Below are positions 1 to 9,122 of a stretch of DNA of 64,000 bases, piece by piece. A program made the position numbers and the translations under genes. Origin of the DNA: Chitinophaga qingshengii (GTDB lineage Bacteria > Bacteroidota > Bacteroidia > Chitinophagales > Chitinophagaceae); NCBI RefSeq assembly GCF_014529935.1, contig NZ_JACVFC010000001.1, forward strand, positions 682,001-746,000, written 5' to 3'. The notes beneath the pieces were generated by a model. That model saw nothing but the letters and a program-made list of their open reading frames with translations, was not told the DNA's origin and made no database searches. Numbering within the stretch: position 1 is the stretch's first letter; each line of letters starts with the position of its first letter.

Positions 1-2487
1 CGTACTTCCTATATTCTTTAACGTTATATCGGCAATATTCCCTGCCAGATCGCGGATGGTTGCGTTATTGAGATTCATCGTCCCTATGCTGATACCGTCA
101 TTGTCATCGTCGCCGCTGGCTACTTTATACCCGAAACGTAAAGTGGTGGGTGAAACGGTGGACTGATAAACAGCTTGTTTTATCTGCGAACCAACGGTTA
201 CATTAATATAAGGAATACCCGCAGTCGTGTTAAGTGCCACCGCTTCATTAAAAACAACATCAAACAGGAGATCGCTGTTGGCATTGTAATAACCATTCGC
301 AGGAACGTCCACCCGGAGTACCTGCGGCGCCGTTATATCTGCCGTACGGTAAAACGGACCGGAAACACTATTGGGGGTGTTCGCCACGTTCTTTACCGCA
401 TTGGTTGGAACAGATATATTGATTCCTCCGTCTTTAGTGGGGGTTACCAGTACTTTATAGTGCTGCGCATCCGTCTTTACAAAATTGCTGAGCGTGGCGC
501 CGCCCACCAGTATCTGTTCCACGAGCAGTTCAGTTACATCTTCGCTAAACGCTATATCCACGGTAAATGGCCCGTTTACGGTTGCCGGCGCAGCGGAAGT
601 AAGCGTCACCGCAGGTATCGCCGTGTGTACCTTGATGCCACCAGTAGCGGGCATATTGTCCAGGGTTAGTTGGGCTCTCTGGTTACCGGGGTCCAGGATA
701 TTTCCATTATTCAACTCGATGGCGGAGCCTGGTACGATACCATCCATCGCTTCGTCTCCCAGCCGTACAGTATAACTAAATACCAGTGTATTGGTACCGG
801 TGCCGGCCGTGTAAAAGGCGTTCTGGGTGATGTTACCGATCGTTATGGGTATCAAAGGGATATTGGGTGGTATGGCGTTTACGGTCACCGGCGATGAATA
901 GGTAACGGTAAAATTCAGGGAGCTGCCGGCTACATAGTAGTTGTTACCGGGTACACCTATACTGGTGATGGCCGTTATGACCGACCATTGGTACTGCGCT
1001 GTTTTCGTATTGCCCGCCCCGTCTTTGGCGGTTACTTCAAAAGTATGCTGGCCCATAGAAAGGCCTGTCAGCTGGCATTTACCGTCGGAGGCAAGCGTTA
1101 CCGGGGCGCCATCCAGTGTAGCCGTTACCGTACTACCCGTTTCGTTGACGCTAACTTCAAAAGCGGCGGTGGTACTGGTCGTTGTGAGTGCCGGTTTGGT
1201 AACCCATGTTATCACAGGCGCCGTTTTATCGATCGTATATACCTGTGCGTTAAAACCCGGATTGTTAACCGGGTTCGGCCTTCCGCCGGACATCGACAGG
1301 GCGAGTGTGCCATCTCCGGTACCGGTATTCACTTCTACATAGAAATAATTGTAGTTACTGAAATCACGGGTAACTTTGGTGATGGCTGCGCCGGTAATAC
1401 CTCCGGTAGTAATGAGTGAGAAGGCATCGATCGCCGGCATATCCACCCTGGTTTCATTGAAGCCGACTTTATAATTTACTGTCTGCGCATTGGTCAGCGT
1501 CGGATTCTGTGCCGACATTTCCTTGATCGTTATCGGCGACGCCGTCAGCAGAGATACCCCGGCGGGAAATTGTTGGTTAAAATAAACTTTGGAGCCATTT
1601 CCGTTGACCGTCAACCCAAGGGTATACATATCCCAGGTATTCGATTTCGTCATGCCATAAATCCAATCCACGGATGTATTGTTCCCAAACGTGAATTTGC
1701 GTATCGAGGAATTTGTCGTGCTGCCCGCCATATTTACCTCCATAGCATATAGTGAACCGTAGTCGTCACACGCCAGCGCGGTGAAGTTTCCGTTTATAAT
1801 CGTTGAAATGGTCCCGTTCTTCCACTGTTTGAGATACGATTGTCCCATTGTGTTGGGGCCTGTGTTGTAATAAATCGTATTATCCTTGTCCACCGCCAGT
1901 CCCCAGGGATAAATTCCCTCCGACTGGTTCTCCAGATTATTGACCAAAGTCTGACCAGCGGCACCGGACAAATCGTTTGCCGGGTAGCGCATGAGTTTGG
2001 CTTTACCCGCCATCATGTCAAACTCCATCGTCAACAGGTTATCCTGCTGATCAAAGGCCAGGGAAAGGTATTGCTCTCCATTTCTGATGCGGACTGCACT
2101 GCCGTAACTGGTACCGTCAAAAGGTATTTTCAGTATTTCTCCGTTGACATCACTTTGCGTGGAGGTTACAAAAACATCTCCCGTGGAATTTACCGCGAGC
2201 CCCCAGGGATAAAGATCGTACCCGGACAATTGGCGTTGCGGGCTTACATAGATGATAGTAGCCATATTTGCATTACCGCCAGGGTATTTCCAGACTAAAA
2301 ATTTCTGTCCGCTGTCGTTATAGGAAACCATATAAATATTATTGTTCCGGTCACGGGTAAGTGCGGTGGCGCCGGTTATGGAGTAAAAAGAAGATTCCGT
2401 GAATTGGGCAGCTGCCGGCAAAGCGGTCAATAGCAGACACCACAACACATAACACCATCCATAGCGGATCATAGCAGGGATATTCAT
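1..2487 (-). CDS. Large secreted propeller/Ig-like repeat protein (3' end beyond window)
   Basis: The minus-strand frame is open from an ATG at 2487 to the left edge, giving 829 residues without a stop. Residues 1-23 form a signal peptide (MNIPAMIRYG start, LPAAAQ before the likely cleavage site). Residues about 25-300 contain repeated stretches such as YPWGLAVNSTGDVFV and YPWGLAVDKDNTIYY, which resemble NHL/SMP-30-type propeller blades. From about residue 340 the protein has successive Ig-like units: one with NETGSTVTATLDG, then units with VPGNNYYVAGSSLNFTV and VPANGYYNANSDLLFDV that look like diverged copies of each other. This is an extracellular, probably surface-attached or adhesin-like protein; ligand unknown. 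The C-terminus, where a type IX secretion sorting domain might lie, is outside the window. High confidence that the gene is real, low confidence in its role. Confidence 0.85.
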   Translation of the reverse strand, partial: MNIPAMIRYGWCYVLWCLLLTALPAAAQFTESSFYSITGATALTRDRNNNIYMVSYNDSGQKFLVWKYPGGNANMATIIYVSPQRQLSGYDLYPWGLAVNSTGDVFVTSTQSDVNGEILKIPFDGTSYGSAVRIRNGEQYLSLAFDQQDNLLTMEFDMMAGKAKLMRYPANDLSGAAGQTLVNNLENQSEGIYPWGLAVDKDNTIYYNTGPNTMGQSYLKQWKNGTISTIINGNFTALACDDYGSLYAMEVNMAGSTTNSSIRKFTFGNNTSVDWIYGMTKSNTWDMYTLGLTVNGNGSKVYFNQQFPAGVSLLTASPITIKEMSAQNPTLTNAQTVNYKVGFNETRVDMPAIDAFSLITTGGITGAAITKVTRDFSNYNYFYVEVNTGTGDGTLALSMSGGRPNPVNNPGFNAQVYTIDKTAPVITWVTKPALTTTSTTAAFEVSVNETGSTVTATLDGAPVTLASDGKCQLTGLSMGQHTFEVTAKDGAGNTKTAQYQWSVITAITSIGVPGNNYYVAGSSLNFTVTYSSPVTVNAIPPNIPLIPITIGNITQNAFYTAGTGTNTLVFSYTVRLGDEAMDGIVPGSAIELNNGNILDPGNQRAQLTLDNMPATGGIKVHTAIPAVTLTSAAPATVNGPFTVDIAFSEDVTELLVEQILVGGATLSNFVKTDAQHYKVLVTPTKDGGINISVPTNAVKNVANTPNSVSGPFYRTADITAPQVLRVDVPANGYYNANSDLLFDVVFNEAVALNTTAGIPYINVTVGSQIKQAVYQSTVSPTTLRFGYKVASGDDDNDGISIGTMNLNNATIRDLAGNIADITLKNIGST

Positions 2488-3155
2488 ACAAATCAGTGAA
2501 TTAACGGGAAACAGGTATCTATTCACAGCGTTATTGCTGTCACCTGTTCCTCCGGAGAATTTTTTAAGGAAACAATTAAACAGTTACAGTGTACTTACCT
2601 CAATGGCTATACGATGTTATTACAGACGGTGGCGAAAGAGGTACATGGTGCATGAGGCCCAGGTGGTAGCAGTGGGCATTGTTTTCAGGTACAAGGCAGA
2701 TGACAATGCAGCAGGCATGTCGGCTTCGAATTTGGTTCATACTATCGGACGCGATTTAATTGGGTTGCGCTGGAATGGACAAAAGGGGTTGCAGCTGATC
2801 AATGGAGATATGGGTTAAAATTATTGCGCGCAAAGATATTTAAAATTTCGACATATACAGTTACATTTTAAGGGAAGCGATGCCGGCATTTCTATCAGCC
2901 ATCAGGTAAAACCGGCTCCCCGTCGGACATCTCCCCCAAAACTTATCCTGTAAACGATTATCTTCTCTCTAAATAAATAACATAAGATAATTTTATCAAT
3001 TTTGTACCTTTAAGCCAAGACTTACTACAACGATGTACGACTGTCAGAAAACCAGGTGTCAGATAGCATACTGATATCCTGCTAAGTATAGGCATCTTTG
3101 CAATGAAGACCCTCAACGGAAAATTTTGTCCTGGCAAAAACCCACAACGAATTGT
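2488..3155. other. Intergenic region between divergent genes
   Basis: This 668-base stretch separates the divergent Ig-like protein and hybrid kinase genes, so promoters for both should lie here. A plus-strand frame at 2534-2818 (94 codons) has an arginine-rich composition, no family resemblance and no start context, and is not called. The last 200 bases are AT-rich. I see no convincing TTG/TAnnTTTG promoter pair, RNA gene or repeat. Confidence 0.5.
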
Positions 3156-4910
3156 ATGCGTAGATTCTGGCGCCTGCTGAAAACTCTTCCATTCCTTGGT
3201 ACGGATGGTGCACCACTTCCATTAAACAGCAAGCGGGTGATCATCATGCTTAATTCCCTGGCTTTACTCACCTCCTTCCTGTGTTTGCTGATATCAACCG
3301 CATTGTGGCATGCCATGCATGAAATACGTATATCCGGTGTAGGTTATGCCATGGCGCTGATTTACCTGAGTGTGCCCCTGTTCAATAAAGCCGGTAAAAC
3401 CAACACCGCGCTGTTAACGATCTTTTTGCTGCAGTCCTTCAGTGCCATGTATTATGGCGCCCTGCTGGGACCAGCTATCAACATAGAAGCCCTGGCCGTT
3501 TTTCTCTGTGGCGCCGCTCTGCTGATCATCAAATCCAGGGGGTATAAATGGTCCGCCATCAGTTTCGTACTGGCGGTAACGGTAGCCCTGAAAATAATCT
3601 GGTATAGTAATCTGGTTGAACCACTGCAGCTAAGCAACAGTCATAGCCGGCTGGTGTATTTTTTTGCAGCAGGCGCCGTACTGCTCATGAATGCCCTGCT
3701 GCTCTATTTCTATGAAAGGGCGGTGAACAAAAGCAGCCGGGAACTGGAAACACTGGTAGAAGAACGGACCCTGGCACTGGACCAGGCCAACCGCTATAAA
3801 ACCACCTATCTTAATTCGTTGTCGCACGACTACCGAACCCAGCTCAATCCTATCTATGGGCTGGCGCGGGAGCTGGTATTACAGGCGGAAGACGAAGGTA
3901 TGCCCGGGCAGATACAGGTATCCACCGATGTGATCCGTGCCCTGTACGCCTCTTCGCGGAATATGCTGGATATGACCAATGTGGTGCTGGACACTGCCCG
4001 TATTGAGGCTGGTATTTACGACGTTCCCGAACTGGCAGCATTCTCTGTCAGGCAGTGGCTTTACCAGCAGCTGGACTGTTATCAGTACGTATCGCCGGTT
4101 CCGCTGCAACTGAAGCTGGCCGGTATCCCCGGCCGGATCGTTTCCGACGCCGCCCTGCTCACGAGGATACTCAGCAACCTGCTCACCAACGCCATCAAGT
4201 TCTCCCATGCCGGTGGCACTATTACCGTTACCGCCAGGGCCGGCGAACAACAGTTCATCCTGGAAGTCAGCGATGAAGGCAAAGGTATTCCCGCAGCTGA
4301 GCTGGAAAAAGTATTCGATTTATATATCACCGGGTCCAAGCCGGGCGAGGGCACCGGGCTGGGACTGCCTATCTCCCGGAAGATAGCCGAAACGCTGGGT
4401 GGCACGCTCACCGCTACCAGTGTAGTGGGCAGCGGCAGCACTTTCCGCCTCTGTATTCCCATGGTGGCCGATCCCAGCCAACAAACCCCATCGCAGCAAC
4501 CGGCTGCGTTTGAAAAATTTGGTGGCGCTGCCGTGCTTTGTGTGGACGACGACCCTGCCAACAGGCTCCTGGCTGAGCTGCAATTAAAACGGCTGGGATG
4601 TAATGCCGCTTTTGCCGCCACTTCCGGCGAAGCGCTGGAAAAAGCCAGGGAGGTGACACCCGATGTGATCCTGCTCGATTATTATCTGCCTGAAATATCC
4701 GGTATGGCCCTGCTGGAAAAGATCCGTAAAGAAGCCCTGCTGCGTCATGTACCCGTAATTTTCATCAGTGGAAATACAAATACCGCCGACATCGCGGCTG
4801 CCAGGGCCAAAGGCGACGGCTTCCTGTCCAAGCCCATTATGCTGGAACAACTCTATCATGCGCTGCTGCCATTCCTGTCCAGCAACATCGTAATGGAAAA
4901 CGAAGAGTGA
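3156..4910 (+). CDS. Membrane-bound hybrid histidine kinase/response regulator, beside terpene synthase 1
   Basis: Predicted sensor kinase of 584 aa. Residues about 25-190 hold several hydrophobic segments (roughly six membrane helices) with no recognised ligand domain. A short coiled linker follows, then HisKA with the phospho-accepting His at about 224 (SLSHDYRTQL). The ATPase domain has N box NLLTNAIKFS, G1 box DEGKGIP and G2 box GTGLGLPIS. A C-terminal receiver has DDD near 464-466, phospho-acceptor Asp at about 508 (ILLDYYLP) and a Lys in LSKPI. There is no DNA-binding output domain, so the signal must pass to another protein. I chose the ATG at 3156; an in-frame TTG at 3126 would add ten residues. 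The gene ends 71 bases before a terpene synthase on the same strand. The architecture matches the kinase at 7324-9120. Confidence 0.9.
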   Translation: MRRFWRLLKTLPFLGTDGAPLPLNSKRVIIMLNSLALLTSFLCLLISTALWHAMHEIRISGVGYAMALIYLSVPLFNKAGKTNTALLTIFLLQSFSAMYYGALLGPAINIEALAVFLCGAALLIIKSRGYKWSAISFVLAVTVALKIIWYSNLVEPLQLSNSHSRLVYFFAAGAVLLMNALLLYFYERAVNKSSRELETLVEERTLALDQANRYKTTYLNSLSHDYRTQLNPIYGLARELVLQAEDEGMPGQIQVSTDVIRALYASSRNMLDMTNVVLDTARIEAGIYDVPELAAFSVRQWLYQQLDCYQYVSPVPLQLKLAGIPGRIVSDAALLTRILSNLLTNAIKFSHAGGTITVTARAGEQQFILEVSDEGKGIPAAELEKVFDLYITGSKPGEGTGLGLPISRKIAETLGGTLTATSVVGSGSTFRLCIPMVADPSQQTPSQQPAAFEKFGGAAVLCVDDDPANRLLAELQLKRLGCNAAFAATSGEALEKAREVTPDVILLDYYLPEISGMALLEKIRKEALLRHVPVIFISGNTNTADIAAARAKGDGFLSKPIMLEQLYHALLPFLSSNIVMENEE

Positions 4911-4938
4911 TAACCGTCCGCGGATAAACATTTTAATA

Positions 4939-4968
4939 TTGCTACAGATTAGGTGTATATTATATTGT
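4939..4968 (+). promoter_or_regulatory. Candidate Bacteroidota promoter for terpene synthase 1
   Basis: TTG at 4939-4941 is followed after 19 bases by TATATTGT at 4961-4968, close to the Bacteroidota pattern TTG-N19-TAnnTTTG. The -7 element has one T fewer than the consensus. It lies 13 bases before the synthase ATG, implying a very short leader. If real, the synthase can be transcribed separately from the kinase upstream. Confidence 0.3.
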
Positions 4969-4981
4969 TAAAATATGTGAT

Positions 4982-5965
4982 ATGAATGCAATTATGCTCC
5001 CTCTCCTTTACTGTCCTATCGAGCCAGCGATTAATCCACACTACCAACATGCCATCGACCACACCAATGCGTGGGTAAAGAGATTTGCGCTGCATAGCGA
5101 TAACAGTTACGAAAAATACCTGGACGACAACTTCGGTATGATGACCGCCAGGTTTTATCCGGAATGCGGACCGGATCAGCTAAAACTTGCCAACGATGCC
5201 AACGTACTGTTGTTTGTCATGGACGACGCCATGGACAACCAGATTGACCGCGATGAGCTGATACAGTCCCGGATGAATTTTGAAATGTTTGTGGGCGCCT
5301 GCAAACAGATTCTGGCCAACCCGCAACCGCCGGAAAGCGGTGAAACCGGTGTTATGGCTGCTTTAGCGGATGTATGGATTCGTTTTAAAGCGATGAGCAA
5401 CGCCGAATGGCAACAACGTTTTGTGGACAGCCTGCATAAAATGTTTGCCGCCGGGCTATGGGAGTACGGCAACGTACAATCCGGTAACCTCCCGTCTGTA
5501 GCTGAGTTTTATAAGAGAAGGCAATATCTCGGCGCAGCACATGTGAGTACCGACATGATTGAAGTAATTGAAGAGATATCGCTGCCGGCAGACATCCTTC
5601 AGCATCCGGCTGTGATGCAGCTGGTGGTACTGGCCCGTAACCTGGTATGCTGGGCCAATGATCTGTTTTCTTTGTCGAAGGAACTGGACCATGGCGACCA
5701 GCACAACATGGTGTTGGTGATGAAAGCAGAAAGACAGCTCCCGCTGGAAGCTGCCATTCTGCAGGCAGCGGAGCTGCACGACCAGGAAATGCGCCAGTTC
5801 GAGCAGCTGTCTGCCCAGCTACCGGCTTTTGGTATCCACGACGCTGCCGTCAGGAAATATGTACGTATACTGGGCGCCATCCTCCGCGGCAATATGGATT
5901 GGAGTTACCGGGAAACCGCCCGCTATCACTTTGAATACGGCCATGTAGCCCTAGATCTTGTCTAA
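4982..5965 (+). CDS. Class I terpene synthase (cyclase) 1
   Basis: A 327-aa protein with the diagnostic features of bacterial class I terpene cyclases, which ionise a linear isoprenyl diphosphate with three Mg2+ ions and cyclise it. The Asp-rich motif is D81-D82-A-M-D85 (FVMDDAMDNQ). The NSE triad is N226-D-L-F-S230-L-S-K-E234. A diphosphate-sensor Arg sits at about R180, 46 residues before N226, and the C-terminal RY pair is R314-Y315. The length is normal for a single-domain bacterial cyclase, and it should be cytoplasmic. It follows a hybrid kinase, and its 3' end overlaps the convergent P450 gene by 15 bases. Sesqui- versus diterpene product cannot be read from the sequence; both types are known from Chitinophaga. 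Confidence 0.93.
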   Translation: MNAIMLPLLYCPIEPAINPHYQHAIDHTNAWVKRFALHSDNSYEKYLDDNFGMMTARFYPECGPDQLKLANDANVLLFVMDDAMDNQIDRDELIQSRMNFEMFVGACKQILANPQPPESGETGVMAALADVWIRFKAMSNAEWQQRFVDSLHKMFAAGLWEYGNVQSGNLPSVAEFYKRRQYLGAAHVSTDMIEVIEEISLPADILQHPAVMQLVVLARNLVCWANDLFSLSKELDHGDQHNMVLVMKAERQLPLEAAILQAAELHDQEMRQFEQLSAQLPAFGIHDAAVRKYVRILGAILRGNMDWSYRETARYHFEYGHVALDLV

Positions 5966-7111
5966 TGCCAACGGTAAACTTTTTAAACTGTATACCAGGG
6001 CACTGATCTCTGGTTCCGGTGCGGCAGGGGTAGCCAGCCTTACCCGCGCATGACTGAAAATCGTTTCAAATGCAATGCGGGTCTCCACTCTCGCCAAAGG
6101 CGCTCCCAGGCAATAATGGATACCATGCCCGAAACTCAGCGCCTGGTTCAGGTTGGGACGGTCCATATCAAAAGCGTCCGGATGAGCGAATACCGATTCA
6201 TCTTTATTAGCCGTGCTGACAGAGACATTCACCAGGTCACCTTTTTTAATGGCTGCGGAGGAAACCATCGTATCCTTCGCAGCTATTCTTGGAAATCCTT
6301 TCACCGGTGATAACACCCGCAACGCTTCCGTTACTGCCTTTGGCACATCTTCCGGATGTTTGGCCAGGTGTTCCTGTATGTCGGGCATCTGCGCAAAAAT
6401 ATACAAGGCGTTGGCCAGGGAACTTTTAGTGGTTTCATATCCTCCCAGGAAAATGGCGACACACATGGCAATCACGTCCATCGTTTCCAGGCGGCTGCCT
6501 TCCACTTCTGAAAAAATCAGCTGGGAAATCAGGTCGGCTTCCGGTTGTGCCGTACGTTGTTTGATCAGCTCCGAGAAAAAGATGCTCATCTCCTGCATAG
6601 ACCGGCCAAAGATCTCCACACCAATCACCCGCGGATCTCCGGCAACGGCGATGATCCATTGTTTTACCTGTTCAACATTTGCATCCGGCACCCCTAACAA
6701 CCGGGAAATTACACGGTGCGGTAGTTGTAATGCGAAATCGCGTACAAACTCGATAGACCCCGAGGCCAGGTGTGGCTGCAATAACTCCTCGCACTGCCGC
6801 CGGATCCATCCTTCAGATTCTGCAATGATGGCAGGCGAAAAGGCCTTGGTGGCTAATGCCCGCAGGTGCTTGTGTTTAGGAGGATCGGTAACATTCAGGT
6901 TACGGGTGAATACGTTGTCATCAGTTTTGGGAATGTACTCACTGGAGAAAGTGGCATAATCGCTCAATACAGCCACTACATCCTGATAACTGGTAATCTG
7001 CCAGGCGCCGGGAATATGATCGGAAAAATAAGGCGTGAAGTTGTTGTCAAAAAATGGTTGGGCAGCCTGCATACGTGGATGCAAGGGATGTTGGCTCAAA
7101 GGCGTTTTCAT
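5951..7111 (-). CDS. Cytochrome P450, probable terpene hydroxylase
   Basis: A soluble bacterial-type P450 of 386 aa, expected to use external ferredoxin and reductase, none of which is encoded nearby. The I-helix oxygen-activation motif is GGYETT (223-228), the K-helix ExxR is E262-A-L-R265, and the haem loop is FGHGIHYCLG with Cys334 as the thiolate ligand. The N-terminal sequence TDPPKHKHLR is the usual C-helix region. The gene converges on terpene synthase 1 with a 15-base overlap of coding ends and lies between the two synthase genes. A role in oxidising a terpene made here is therefore the natural inference, though it is not proven by sequence. The start at 7111 gives the expected family length. 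Confidence 0.92.
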   Translation of the reverse strand: MKTPLSQHPLHPRMQAAQPFFDNNFTPYFSDHIPGAWQITSYQDVVAVLSDYATFSSEYIPKTDDNVFTRNLNVTDPPKHKHLRALATKAFSPAIIAESEGWIRRQCEELLQPHLASGSIEFVRDFALQLPHRVISRLLGVPDANVEQVKQWIIAVAGDPRVIGVEIFGRSMQEMSIFFSELIKQRTAQPEADLISQLIFSEVEGSRLETMDVIAMCVAIFLGGYETTKSSLANALYIFAQMPDIQEHLAKHPEDVPKAVTEALRVLSPVKGFPRIAAKDTMVSSAAIKKGDLVNVSVSTANKDESVFAHPDAFDMDRPNLNQALSFGHGIHYCLGAPLARVETRIAFETIFSHARVRLATPAAPEPEISALVYSLKSLPLALDKI

Positions 7112-7323
7112 GTTTGATAGTGGATTAGAAAATATGGAACAATCACTTTTGCGGGTAATTTACATTAGAAATCCGATAATTTTATTTATCTTACCCACAA
7201 AAGATCGCACCCTGATTACTGAACCCAAAACTGAAGCTAAGTCCTTTGAAAAACACCTACTTTTACGTGCAGCAAGGAGCTAGTTCAGCCTGTTCTTATT
7301 AAGGCCCTCAATATATCCAAAAC

Positions 7324-9120
7324 ATGAAACCAGAACATATTACAATGGCGGATGTAACCCGGCAAATGTTGTTAAAACCAATGGCAATAAGTGTTGACGG
7401 TGACGAGAGAGAAGTGGAAAAACGATCCACCAGCCAATTAAATGTAATGGCGCTCGTTTTGTTTTTACTGGTTGTTGGCGTTGGAGGATATTTCTACTCG
7501 CTTAAGCGTAGTTTGTTTTTTCTGGGGGTTCCTGTGGAAGCCCTTTGTTTTTTGGGAGTGATTTTCCTGAATAACAGGAAACAGTTTTTCAATGCCAATC
7601 TACTGATGCTGATTACGAATGTAATTTTCATTGGTTACTGGTCTACAATATTAGGCGAAGGTATTTCTATAGAGATGTTATTGGTGTTTATGACGGTCAT
7701 AACATTTCATTTAACATCGTCTTTCGTACTGTATAAAAAAACGAAGATCCTCCTCTATGGGATAATAGGATGTGGCCTGATGGTCATCTATATTATCCTG
7801 AATTCTTACCTGCGATTTATCACCCCGCTGGAACTCAGCAAAAGCGTAACGGCTGTTATGCGCTGGGCTACGAGTATTGCGCTGCTAGTTTTTATTTTAG
7901 GTGTTTTAACTTCTTATGCCACTCAAATAAATGGCTTATTGATCGAATCCCGCCGACTGCAGATGGCATCGGAAAGGAAGACAGCCTATCTTTCTGAAGT
8001 ATTTCATGAAGTAAGAACCCCCTTAAATGTGGTATACAGCATCGCTCAGGTGTTTCTGTTAAAGAAAGACAAGCTGTCCACTATGGAAGATGATTCATGT
8101 GAAGAATACCAATTGCCCAACGGCGCCGAAATGGCAGATCAGCTATACACTTCCACGGCGCTTACCCGCAACATCATTAATCATGTGCTGGAAATTGCCA
8201 AAATCGAAAGCGGGAAGTTCATCGAAATCAATAAAGAAGATTTTTCCCTGTTTGGCCTGGTCAATTCTACTATCGCCGCCCACTCCTATCTGGCCAGCCC
8301 TAAAGGGATCAAAATAGAACTCAGTATTGAAGATTCCCTGAAACAGGCCATCTACAGCGACCGGATGATCCTCACCAAGATCTTCAACAACCTGTTATCA
8401 AATAGCATTAAATATTCCACCAACAATACCGTGGTACGGGTAACCCTGAAGAAGACCGGTGAATGGTGGACACTTGAAATAACTAATACCGGTAAAATTG
8501 ATCCAAAGATTGCCCGTGCTGTGTTTGAACGTTTCGTAGGCAAGAGTGAAGGCGACTCCAGCAGTGGGCTGGGACTGGCCATTACCAAACACCTGGTAGA
8601 GGTACTGGGTGGGGAAATATCCATTGTACCCACACCTGATCCGGAGTTGACGACCCTCTTTGTAAAATTGCCCTACGAAGCCGGGGTAAAACCGGTCATC
8701 CAGCTAAATAAAGTGGCAGACGGGAAAAACATTTTCTGGAAATCTAAAGTACTGCTGTTTGAAGATGATCAAATGGGAGCCGGATGGGTAATGCGTTTCC
8801 TAAAAAAATGGGGGATCGATGCCAAACTTTTTAGAGATGAAAATGAAGATAGTGCTATTACAAGTATTGAAGCAGAAAGCCCCAACCTGGTCATTGCAGA
8901 TTTAAATATGCCTGGACTATCAGGGGAGATGCTTTTAAAGAGAATGAAACAACATCCCACTTTAAAAAGCATCCCCGTTTTAATTGTTAGTGCCAGCGAG
9001 TCATTTACGGAAAGTCATGCTATAGCGCTCGGTGCGGCCGGATTCTTAAAAAAGCCAATCGATTTTGGTGAATTGTGTTTGGCACTGGCTAAACATTTGC
9101 CCTATCGGGCAATCATGTAA
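7324..9120 (+). CDS. Membrane-bound hybrid histidine kinase/response regulator, beside terpene synthase 2
   Basis: A 598-aa protein with the same plan as the kinase at 3156-4910. It has a cytoplasmic N-terminus of about 40 residues, about six membrane helices (40-200), HisKA with His at about 228 (FHEVRTPLN), an ATPase domain and a receiver with Asp at about 526 (VIADLNMPG) and Lys in FLKKPID. The N box is NLLSNSIKYS and the G2 box SSGLGLAIT. The G1 box reads TNTGKID, so the usual Asp contacting adenine is replaced by Asn. This occurs in some kinases but may lower ATP binding. No output domain is present. It ends two bases from the convergent end of terpene synthase 2 and is divergent from the P450. 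Confidence 0.9.
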   Translation: MKPEHITMADVTRQMLLKPMAISVDGDEREVEKRSTSQLNVMALVLFLLVVGVGGYFYSLKRSLFFLGVPVEALCFLGVIFLNNRKQFFNANLLMLITNVIFIGYWSTILGEGISIEMLLVFMTVITFHLTSSFVLYKKTKILLYGIIGCGLMVIYIILNSYLRFITPLELSKSVTAVMRWATSIALLVFILGVLTSYATQINGLLIESRRLQMASERKTAYLSEVFHEVRTPLNVVYSIAQVFLLKKDKLSTMEDDSCEEYQLPNGAEMADQLYTSTALTRNIINHVLEIAKIESGKFIEINKEDFSLFGLVNSTIAAHSYLASPKGIKIELSIEDSLKQAIYSDRMILTKIFNNLLSNSIKYSTNNTVVRVTLKKTGEWWTLEITNTGKIDPKIARAVFERFVGKSEGDSSSGLGLAITKHLVEVLGGEISIVPTPDPELTTLFVKLPYEAGVKPVIQLNKVADGKNIFWKSKVLLFEDDQMGAGWVMRFLKKWGIDAKLFRDENEDSAITSIEAESPNLVIADLNMPGLSGEMLLKRMKQHPTLKSIPVLIVSASESFTESHAIALGAAGFLKKPIDFGELCLALAKHLPYRAIM

Positions 9121-9122
9121 TC

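Noticed and set aside
175..1419. Several plus-strand frames opposite the Ig-like protein
   Set aside because: They are antisense to a long, well-behaved minus-strand frame with a signal peptide and repeats.
2534..2818. 94-codon plus-strand frame in the first intergenic region
   Set aside because: Composition is atypical (Arg-rich start), it has no family resemblance and no promoter or start context, and no alternative frame looks like a decayed gene.
6213..6959. 248-codon plus-strand frame inside the P450 gene
   Set aside because: It is antisense to a P450 with all conserved motifs; its Ser/Cys-rich sequence is typical of a shadow frame.
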